NCBI GenBank assembly: GCA_026990725.1
Contig: JALXCX010000128.1
Coordinates: forward strand, 1 to 7,273
DNA length: 7,273 bases
Reading direction: 5' to 3'
Origin: Desulfobulbaceae bacterium
GTDB lineage: Bacteria; Desulfobacterota; Desulfobulbia; Desulfobulbales; Desulfobulbaceae
The position numbers and the translations under genes were made by a program. The stretch's first letter is position 1. Each line of letters opens with the position of its first letter. This document shows positions 1 to 4,934 of this stretch, in pieces. The notes beneath the pieces are model-generated. The model was not told where the DNA came from, did not search any database, and saw nothing but the letters and a program-made list of their open reading frames with translations.

Positions 1-176
1 GCCATAATCTCTATGGAATCAAGAACCTCCTGAGATGTTTTTTCAAGATTATACCAATTACTATTGGCATTATAGTGGACAAATGCCCGAACGTCATACC
101 CCTCATGAACGAGCAATTCAACAAGATGACTGCCGATAAATCCACCGGCGCCGGTCACTAAAACTTTTTTAGCCAA
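1..176 (-). CDS. NAD-dependent sugar epimerase/dehydratase (extended SDR), N-terminal part only
   Basis: Only the first 58 codons are inside the window; the gene runs off the low-coordinate edge. The translation begins MAKKVLVTGAGGFIGSHLVE and carries the TGxxGxxG dinucleotide-binding motif (residues 8-15) of extended short-chain dehydrogenases, which convert nucleotide sugars in the cytoplasm. The following stretch, VRAFVHYNANSNW (about residues 29-41), resembles LegB-like 4,6-dehydratases and related epimerases of surface-glycan pathways. That subfamily call is from memory of the family. The start is a TTG: an in-frame TAA lies 18 bases upstream with no ATG in between, and a strong AGAGGA Shine-Dalgarno sits six bases before the TTG. 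It is the last gene of the minus-strand series here, about 210 bases after the GT2 gene. The exact substrate cannot be told from 58 residues. Confidence 0.88.
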   Translation of the reverse strand, partial: MAKKVLVTGAGGFIGSHLVELLVHEGYDVRAFVHYNANSNWYNLEKTSQEVLDSIEIM

Positions 177-182
177 AATAGT

Positions 183-188
183 TCCTCT
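183..188 (-). promoter_or_regulatory. Ribosome binding site of the epimerase gene
   Basis: AGAGGA on the minus strand, six bases before TTG at 176-174. It decides the start, because no ATG exists between the upstream in-frame stop and the conserved TGAGGFIG motif. Confidence 0.75.
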
Positions 189-223
189 GGTTATTTATGA
201 TGGAATTGTAAAAAATATTCAAA

Positions 224-348
224 TCCGGCATCCCCGCAGTCTCCTCTTTCTTTCATTCCAGCAGCCTGACCCTTCCGGCATTCCAGCAGTCTGACCTTTC
301 CGTCATTCCCGCAGTCTGCCACCTCCGTCATTCCCGCAGTCTGTTGGG
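224..348. repeat. Five tandem copies of a 25-base repeat
   Basis: Copies start at 224, 249, 274, 299 and 324 with an exact 25-base spacing and no gaps. The shared core on the plus strand is approximately CATTCCMGCAGTCTG, preceded by TCCGK. The first 20 bases of each unit are well conserved (TCCGTCATTCCCGCAGTCTG in copies 4 and 5); the last five vary (CTCTT, ACCCT, ACCTT, CCACC, TTGGG). Copies 4 and 5 are nearly identical, while copy 2 is the most diverged. The array fills most of the spacer between the GT2 and epimerase genes. A period of 25 is not a multiple of three, so an open frame through it (382-191, minus) is not a repeat protein. There are no CRISPR-like unique spacers. It is probably an amplified half of a dispersed hairpin repeat. 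Confidence 0.85.
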
Positions 349-355
349 CGGGAAT
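330..355. repeat. Hairpin closing the 25-base tandem array
   Basis: ATTCCCGC (330-337) pairs perfectly with GCGGGAAT (348-355) across a 10-base loop. Only the last tandem copy has this partner arm; the other four are half-elements. CATTCCCGC...GCGGGAATCC resembles small dispersed repeats common in many proteobacterial genomes. On the minus strand the stem is followed by GACGGA and not by a T run, so it is not a standard intrinsic terminator for the GT2 gene, although the transcript could fold here. Confidence 0.7.
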
Positions 356-386
356 CCAAAGAGCTTCTTGTAGGCCAGGCATTAGC

Positions 387-1304
387 TCAACTCAAACGTC
401 GCAATAAAAACCGGTCTCTCACTGCCAGGCAATAACCTAAAGGGAAGGTCAACGCCCACAAACTCTTTGACGGCACTTCTGCAACCTGTCGCCTCGCACT
501 AACACCTGCCAAAAAAGAAGAACGGACATAATTTGCATACGTTTTCAATAGTATTTGAACAGGTATTTTTTTCCCGGCGCTCAACAGCTCAAAACGTGCC
601 AGACGTGCTGCTTCCGGATTTGAAGCATGCAACAGCCTTCCTTGATCCGTCAAACCATCCGCCTGGTATTCCTTAATGGCCATTACATCATTGACAAAAC
701 GGGTTTGGTAATGTCTCGCCATTTTATACCAGACAATTGATTCCGGAACAAATCTTCCAAGATTATCCGGAAATGGAAATTTCTTCATGAGCTCCGTGCG
801 GATGACACTGATTTTATCACCTTCTACTTTGTACTTATAGCGCATCTCAAAATCATCCGCATCCATGATGTCTTCAGGAAATTTTGTGCCGACAATACTC
901 CCTGATTCGTAAGCGAACAGACCACAAACACCGAGAAATTTCTCTTTTTTATCGTCGGGTATAGCTTCCCAATGATTTACATATTTTTCAAAGGCATCTT
1001 CAACATACCAGTCGTCTGAATCCATTATTGCAAAAAAATATCCTTTTGCCGCCTGGACACCTGTATTGATGGCAATATGTTTCCCCTGATTCTCTTGCTG
1101 GATATATTGAACAGGGAAGCGTGATTCCTGTCGGAATCGTTCTACCAGAGAAGCTGTATTGTCCGTTGAACCGTCATCAACGATTATCCACTCAAAATCA
1201 CAAAATGTCTGTGCCTGCAGGCTCTCAAAGACCCGTGGGAGTAAATTTTCTCTGTTATAGGTCGGAGTGAATACCGAAAATGTAACCTCGCAATTACAGT
1301 ACAT
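387..1304 (-). CDS. Glycosyltransferase family 2 (GT-A fold)
   Basis: A 305-residue cytoplasmic or membrane-associated sugar transferase, probably adding one residue to a polysaccharide repeat unit from a nucleotide-sugar donor. The N-terminal GT2 core is clear: TPTYNR (residues 13-18), VDDGSTDNT (42-50) for nucleotide binding, then MDSDDW (94-99) with the DxD metal-binding motif. The segment EGDKISVIRTELMKKFPFP (about 161-179) and FVPES (about 185-189; E188 is the probable acid/base position), followed by EYQADGLT, match one family of GT2 enzymes seen in glycan clusters. The length is normal for a single-domain enzyme and no membrane segment is obvious. Two start ATGs are possible, at 1310 and 1304. 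AAGGG lies only two bases before the first but eight before the second, so 1304 is preferred. The acceptor and linkage are unknown. Confidence 0.9.
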   Translation of the reverse strand: MYCNCEVTFSVFTPTYNRENLLPRVFESLQAQTFCDFEWIIVDDGSTDNTASLVERFRQESRFPVQYIQQENQGKHIAINTGVQAAKGYFFAIMDSDDWYVEDAFEKYVNHWEAIPDDKKEKFLGVCGLFAYESGSIVGTKFPEDIMDADDFEMRYKYKVEGDKISVIRTELMKKFPFPDNLGRFVPESIVWYKMARHYQTRFVNDVMAIKEYQADGLTDQGRLLHASNPEAARLARFELLSAGKKIPVQILLKTYANYVRSSFLAGVSARRQVAEVPSKSLWALTFPLGYCLAVRDRFLLRRLS

Positions 1305-1312
1305 GAACATTT

Positions 1313-1317
1313 CCCTT
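1313..1317 (-). promoter_or_regulatory. Ribosome binding site favouring the second ATG of the GT2 gene
   Basis: AAGGG on the minus strand, eight bases before ATG at 1304-1302 and only two before ATG at 1310-1308. The spacing supports the shorter protein. A small hairpin (1334-1347, CCTCA stem with a four-base loop) lies just upstream in the leader. Confidence 0.55.
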
Positions 1318-1344
1318 TCTAATTACCATCAATCCTCAGAAATG

Positions 1345-1446
1345 AGGGATACCATCGCTTGGTAAGATTAAGGATAGAGAACCTTTCCGTGCAACAAGTG
1401 AATTTTATGTCAAATCCCGTAGCGGATACCGAGCGATGGTATCCCT
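1345..1446. repeat. Inverted repeat with 20-base arms
   Basis: The arms are AGGGATACCATCGCTTGGTA (1345-1364) and TACCGAGCGATGGTATCCCT (1427-1446). They are reverse complements with one mismatch, around a 62-base centre. The right arm is part of its own smaller palindrome, GGATACC (1424-1430) with GGTATCC (1438-1444). A third copy of the core occurs at 6478-6492. The layout resembles a small non-autonomous element, but no clear target-site duplication was seen. Confidence 0.7.
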
Positions 1447-1625
1447 GATACTACTTTGCTGCGCTTTGGTGGTAATCAAGTTTACCTTTATAGACACGAT
1501 ACTCTCTTTTTTGACCATGTTATAAACATCAGGAGTGAAAAAAGACGGCAAGCGCAATGAAATTAATGCGGCATCGGTTGATTGTCGAATCAAACCGAAA
1601 CACTTAGGGGCCATGATATTTACAG

Positions 1626-1641
1626 GGCAAATTCATTCGCC
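1626..1641. repeat. Small palindrome, GGCAAAT..ATTCGCC
   Basis: GGCAAAT (1626-1632) and ATTCGCC (1635-1641) form a 7-base inverted repeat with one mismatch, which is a G-U pair in minus-strand RNA. A related stretch, GCGAATAAAT at 1659-1668, is the reverse complement of ATTCATTCGC (1631-1640) with one mismatch. CCACCTGAG and CCACCTCAG also recur at 1651 and 1669. It looks like a decayed GGGCGAATTCATTCGCCC-type dispersed repeat. Confidence 0.4.
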
Positions 1642-1756
1642 GCATGAAACCACCTGAGCGAATAAATCCACCTCAGCAGAGGATGCAACTCCGTGGACAA
1701 TCAGCACATTACGCCTAAATTCCTATCATAAAAAACAAGAATTTTTCAGGCATATT

Positions 1757-1834
1757 GTAGGAGCCCGCCCCAGCGGGCGATAGCTGTATATTACATATGG
1801 CAGGTTATGATCGCCCGCTGGGGCGGGCTCCTAC
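1757..1834. repeat. REPIN-like pair of inverted REP elements
   Basis: A perfect 25-base inverted repeat: left arm 1757-1781, right arm 1810-1834, with a 28-base centre. Each arm starts, on its own strand, with GTAG and contains an internal palindrome (GCCCGC, four bases, GCGGGC). This is the layout of REP sequences: a GTAG-type head followed by a short GC-rich hairpin. Two REPs in opposite orientation form a REPIN, a unit known to be mobilised by RAYT transposases (TnpA-REP, IS200/IS605-related). No RAYT gene is in the window, so mobilisation would have to come from elsewhere in the genome. Confidence 0.8.
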
Positions 1835-1843
1835 TTCTGTATT

Positions 1844-1858
1844 GCGGGTGAAACCCGC
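1844..1858 (+). terminator. Short GC hairpin, possibly a plus-strand terminator
   Basis: GCGGGT (1844-1849), loop GAA, ACCCGC (1853-1858), followed on the plus strand by CTTAATTTTAAT, which is T-rich but interrupted. It could terminate plus-strand transcription, but no plus-strand gene precedes it. On the minus strand, downstream of the sulfotransferase gene, no T run follows the stem. It may simply be another small repeat beside the REP pair. Confidence 0.3.
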
Positions 1859-1912
1859 CTTAATTTTAATCAACACATTCTTCTACGACGACTGTCCCAG
1901 AGACACAACATT

Positions 1913-2833
1913 CTATTCATATCCATACGATCTGTTTAATTTACCGGCGATTTGATCAAAAACAGCAAGATTCTCAGGCGTTAGACTTTTTTTCCACTTT
2001 TCATCCAAACGAATTTCACTGGTTGAAGAAAGACGCATGGAATTACCCAGGATATGTTGCGGTACCGACAGGAAATCTGTACAGACGGAAGCTGGATCCA
2101 GACCAATGAACGTGTATATCCTGCTCAGGTGTGCGTCCGGATCCAGACAAAAATCTTCATAACGAATCGTCAGGCAATCCCTGTGATACTTTGTCGCCAA
2201 CCTGTCGCATTCCTTGTGCATCTGCACCCATTCCGTAGCCGTTTTTGCCATGGCATCATTGTGATGCCGTATGGATGAATTTGTCGAACCACGACCGTCA
2301 CGGATAAGATACAATATTTTAATGCGCCAATAACCTGATTTCAGGAAAAAATATAAACGATTCGGGTCCTTGGAACCGTCAAGAAAAATATCTCCGCCTT
2401 GAATCTGTTTTATTACCTCAATGGTGATACGATTTCTCTCAAGAATAGCGGAATATTTGCTCCGGCACCCGCGATAAAGACCAAGGCAGAGTTTTCTTAA
2501 TTTCTCGAAAAAAGATCCCTTAAAGCCCGAACTCAGTAATCGATCACATATAAAATCATCATCCCGAAAATGGAGCCCGAGATTTTCAAAAGGAAATCCT
2601 ACCCCTCGACTGGTCATCTCTTCCCGGACCTGCCGCCAGAATTCACATTTTTGCAGTAATGTCCCACAGGAGCATGTATAAGTTTCAATATCTCCAATAG
2701 CCGAGGCCTTTAACTCGCCAACAGTGGAGATGCGGGGATGCATTGCCAGAAGGTTTGTCAACAGGGTTGATCCGGAAAAACTCGGACCCATAATGTAGAG
2801 CAGATCCGGAGATTTTTTTTCAGGTCTCATCAT
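1913..2833 (-). CDS. Sulfotransferase family protein (PAPS-dependent)
   Basis: About 306 residues; likely transfers sulfate from PAPS to a glycan or lipid acceptor in the cytoplasm. The N-terminal LLYIMGPSFSGSTLLTNLL (GPSFSGST at residues 16-23) is the 5'-phosphosulfate-binding loop. LYLIRDGRGSTNSSIRHH (RDGRG at 178-182) is the 3'-phosphate-binding region with its Arg and following Ser. A CxCG...C cluster (C54, C56, C63, then FW) is also seen in many bacterial members. The length is normal. The start is uncertain. An in-frame TTG at 2857 would add eight residues; ATGs at 2833 and 2830 lack a clear Shine-Dalgarno, as does the TTG (AAGG sits too close). The gene follows the beta-helix gene in the same frame after its TAG, so translational coupling is plausible. 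It suggests that the product of this cluster is sulfated. Confidence 0.87.
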   Translation of the reverse strand: MMRPEKKSPDLLYIMGPSFSGSTLLTNLLAMHPRISTVGELKASAIGDIETYTCSCGTLLQKCEFWRQVREEMTSRGVGFPFENLGLHFRDDDFICDRLLSSGFKGSFFEKLRKLCLGLYRGCRSKYSAILERNRITIEVIKQIQGGDIFLDGSKDPNRLYFFLKSGYWRIKILYLIRDGRGSTNSSIRHHNDAMAKTATEWVQMHKECDRLATKYHRDCLTIRYEDFCLDPDAHLSRIYTFIGLDPASVCTDFLSVPQHILGNSMRLSSTSEIRLDEKWKKSLTPENLAVFDQIAGKLNRSYGYE

Positions 2834-2878
2834 ATCGCTTAAATAATTTCTGACCAACCTTGGCCAAGAAACACCAAT

Positions 2879-4720
2879 CTATTGTCCCGCCGGTACGAGT
2901 TGAAAGGATGCCGGGGGCTGCAAAGTACCCTGATTACCACTGCCGCTACTCCCGCTCTGTCCCTCATCATATTCAAAGGCTCCCATATCCCAGCCGCTGC
3001 CCTGGGGTCTGGGGATGCCATTAAAATCCACCCGGATATTTATTCCGTACAACGACTGGAACAGATCATAGACGTCACGGGGCGAATTGTTCGCGTCAAT
3101 GGCTGGAGAATCAGGTTGCAGCCGAAAATCATGATTTGGTCCATTGACAAATTTAGGGTCAGCAAGTTTGGAGTGCTGATCATAACCGGTTGTTGATTGC
3201 CAGCTTGACAGGGTTGTATAGTTCGTCGATCCCCACCGCCAGTTTTGATCACCACCTGGATCAAAGAATAAATTATAATCCTGATCCCGAAAAGAAAACC
3301 CGCCGTTTGTAGCGGTGTTCTGATATGAGGTGAAGGCATCACCGGGATATATGTTATAAAAGATATTGCCGTAAACATGAGTAGGATTGTCATTAAGATG
3401 AGCCAATATTCCACCATAAATATTATAGAAGGTATTGTCTATAATATAGGCTTCAGCACGCCCATTCTGAAAATGTACGCCCTGCCCATATCGCCACTCA
3501 TTGACTGGCTTGTGGGCTTCAAGAGTGTCCATCAACGCATTCGGCTTAATATTATATATTTTATTGCCAAGAATATATATTCTCGTGTCGGCAGCCGTTC
3601 CACCGGAGGAATCACTGGAACGCCAGCCATCGGAGGCTTCATACACAGTATTAAAAATAAACCAGACATAATCGGGACTTAACGCCCACCCAAATGTTTC
3701 GCTTACATACCCTGCCCCAGCTATTTCATGCCCTGGAATATAACTATTTTGAGACACAATAACATGTGATGACTGTTTAATACCAATCAAACGCTGGCGA
3801 TTATTCCGTCCGGTATTTTTGCCGAGATAAATATGATGCAAATGAGGTTGCCCCCCCGGCCAACCATTCACCTGTATTCCGCTCCCCCCGCCATCATTAG
3901 ACTCATTTTCCAACCAGAACAGATTATAAGATTCCGCATCATATTGATTGCCGTTTCTTATCGTAAATATGGTACAATGAATATCGGTATCAGTATTTGC
4001 ATCGACATCGCCAAGCCTTTCACATTTGTTTTTATACACCGTTACATCATGAACCTTGCCGGTATCCCTTCCGCCAACGGCAATAGCTGCGGAGTTACTG
4101 AAAAAGTCAAAATCATGTATATAATTATTACGGATAACAATATGGTGGCTGGTTCCACTACCGGAATTATCTACATTTACAGTCCCTCCATATTTATGGG
4201 CAAACTCCAGCCCATCAACAAAGACATACGAACTATTCGTCAAGATAATACGCCCATCACCAGGATATGCATCGTTACGCTCCCCCGTAAATACAGGTCT
4301 ATCGTCCGCCCTGCCGATAATCCAGCACGGCGCAGTTGCCGTACACTGGAAAGTAGTCTGCATTGTATTTGTCGGATTACCATGAAATTCAACATAAGTA
4401 CCGGCAGGATACGTGCCGTTTCCAAAAGAACACCGAGGCTTGGCCGGATATCCATATCTATTGTTCGAGTTAGTACAGTTCGGATTACTGTCATCGATGT
4501 AATAATAATGCTCCACTTCAGAATTGGGCCAGCCTGCCGGCTGAGCAGGAACCGGAGTATCAATAGGATGCAGGCCGCCTTCCCAGGCAGCACCGGGATC
4601 AGGGATACCAATTGGCGGCGTATATGCGTGAAGAATCGCCGGATTCCCCACCAGGCTGACGAATACCGACACAACTGAACAGAACACTGCTTTTTGGGAA
4701 CATAATAAGATATTATTCAT
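2879..4720 (-). CDS. Secreted right-handed parallel beta-helix protein
   Basis: A 613-residue exported protein. It begins with a signal peptide: a hydrophobic run around residues 14-26, with probable cleavage after AILHA at about residue 32. From about residue 160 to 460 come short rungs typical of parallel beta-helices (SSYVFVDGLEF, HHIVIRNNYIHDF, HDVTVYKNK, HHIYLGKNTG, SHVIVSQNSY, TRIYILGNKIYNI, AYIIDNTFYNI). The C-terminal end has DPKFVNG, DFRLQPDSPAIDA (about 532-544) and WDMGAFEY (577-584), usual closing motifs of this fold. A Gly/Ser-rich linker and PPASFQLVPAGQ follow. Such proteins in polysaccharide clusters are often lyases, C5-epimerases or binding proteins; no catalytic residues can be assigned here. 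The start is ATG at 4720, set by AAAGAGG six bases upstream; a TTG two codons earlier is rejected. Confidence 0.9.
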   Translation of the reverse strand: MNNILLCSQKAVFCSVVSVFVSLVGNPAILHAYTPPIGIPDPGAAWEGGLHPIDTPVPAQPAGWPNSEVEHYYYIDDSNPNCTNSNNRYGYPAKPRCSFGNGTYPAGTYVEFHGNPTNTMQTTFQCTATAPCWIIGRADDRPVFTGERNDAYPGDGRIILTNSSYVFVDGLEFAHKYGGTVNVDNSGSGTSHHIVIRNNYIHDFDFFSNSAAIAVGGRDTGKVHDVTVYKNKCERLGDVDANTDTDIHCTIFTIRNGNQYDAESYNLFWLENESNDGGGSGIQVNGWPGGQPHLHHIYLGKNTGRNNRQRLIGIKQSSHVIVSQNSYIPGHEIAGAGYVSETFGWALSPDYVWFIFNTVYEASDGWRSSDSSGGTAADTRIYILGNKIYNIKPNALMDTLEAHKPVNEWRYGQGVHFQNGRAEAYIIDNTFYNIYGGILAHLNDNPTHVYGNIFYNIYPGDAFTSYQNTATNGGFSFRDQDYNLFFDPGGDQNWRWGSTNYTTLSSWQSTTGYDQHSKLADPKFVNGPNHDFRLQPDSPAIDANNSPRDVYDLFQSLYGINIRVDFNGIPRPQGSGWDMGAFEYDEGQSGSSGSGNQGTLQPPASFQLVPAGQ

Positions 4721-4726
4721 AAACAA

Positions 4727-4733
4727 CCTCTTT
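4727..4733 (-). promoter_or_regulatory. Ribosome binding site of the beta-helix gene
   Basis: AAAGAGG on the minus strand, six bases before ATG at 4720-4718. It selects this ATG over the in-frame TTG at 4726, which lies inside the spacing. Confidence 0.75.
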
Positions 4734-4757
4734 ATGGAATACTGTAAAGGTACTTGA

Positions 4758-4786
4758 ATTACAAAAGTGTAGGCTCATAGCTTCAA
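4758..4786 (-). promoter_or_regulatory. Candidate sigma-70 promoter for the beta-helix and sulfotransferase genes
   Basis: The minus strand reads TTGAAG (4786-4781), exactly 17 bases, then TGTAAT (4763-4758). The boxes match the TTGACA and TATAAT consensus at 4 and 5 of 6 positions with ideal spacing. Transcription would begin near 4750, giving a leader of about 30 bases with the Shine-Dalgarno at 4733-4727. This is pattern matching only, but the AT-rich 200-base spacer makes a promoter here reasonable. Confidence 0.45.
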
Positions 4787-4787
4787 G

Positions 4788-4807
4788 AAAAAAGCGCAAC
4801 CACTTTT
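4788..4807 (-). terminator. Possible weak intrinsic terminator after the PaaK/CapK-like gene
   Basis: On the minus strand AAAAGTG (4807-4801), loop GTTG, CGCTTTT (4796-4790), then TTCTT. The seven-pair stem includes one G-U and four A-U pairs, so it is weak. It lies about 130 bases past the upstream stop codon and directly before the candidate promoter, an arrangement that would separate two transcription units. Confidence 0.3.
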
Positions 4808-4934
4808 GTTATTTCCGGAATCATGCTCGTCAATGTAGTTTATCATACAGGATGGATTCCAATCCCTGACTATGGATCGTGGGGATGAGGAATTTGAAGA
4901 TGTTAACTGTCATGGTGTTTTTGTTACGCATCCA

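Larger units (their letters stand above)
1311..1912. other. Gene-poor, palindrome-rich spacer of about 600 bases
   Basis: No gene here is convincing. The spacer holds several unrelated inverted repeats, annotated separately: 1345-1446, 1626-1641, 1757-1834 and 1844-1858. The one open frame of note (1614-1405, minus, 69 codons from ATG) has no Shine-Dalgarno, no recognisable domain, and ends inside the 1345-1446 inverted repeat. It lies between the sulfotransferase and GT2 genes, which suggests repeated insertion of small elements at a tolerated site within the cluster. Confidence 0.6.

Noticed and set aside
224..348. Tandem repeats as a possible CRISPR array
   Set aside because: The copies are directly adjacent with no unique spacers of typical length and no cas genes.
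191..382. Minus-strand open frame of 63 codons
   Set aside because: It is made mostly of the 25-base tandem array; the period is not a multiple of three, no Shine-Dalgarno or domain is visible, and the composition follows the repeat.
1405..1614. Minus-strand open frame of 69 codons starting MAPKCFGLIRQ
   Set aside because: Codon choice looks fairly natural, but there is no ribosome binding site, no recognised family, and its end is the arm of an inverted repeat. It might be a remnant of a gene; not annotated as one.
3833..4678. Long plus-strand open frame of 281 codons
   Set aside because: It is the antisense shadow of the beta-helix gene; that strand has a signal peptide, ribosome binding site and recognisable rungs, whereas this frame has none.
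1913..4720. Stop-codon readthrough joining the beta-helix and sulfotransferase proteins
   Set aside because: The two are in the same frame with one TAG between them, but one is exported and the other uses cytoplasmic PAPS, so a fusion would not make functional sense.
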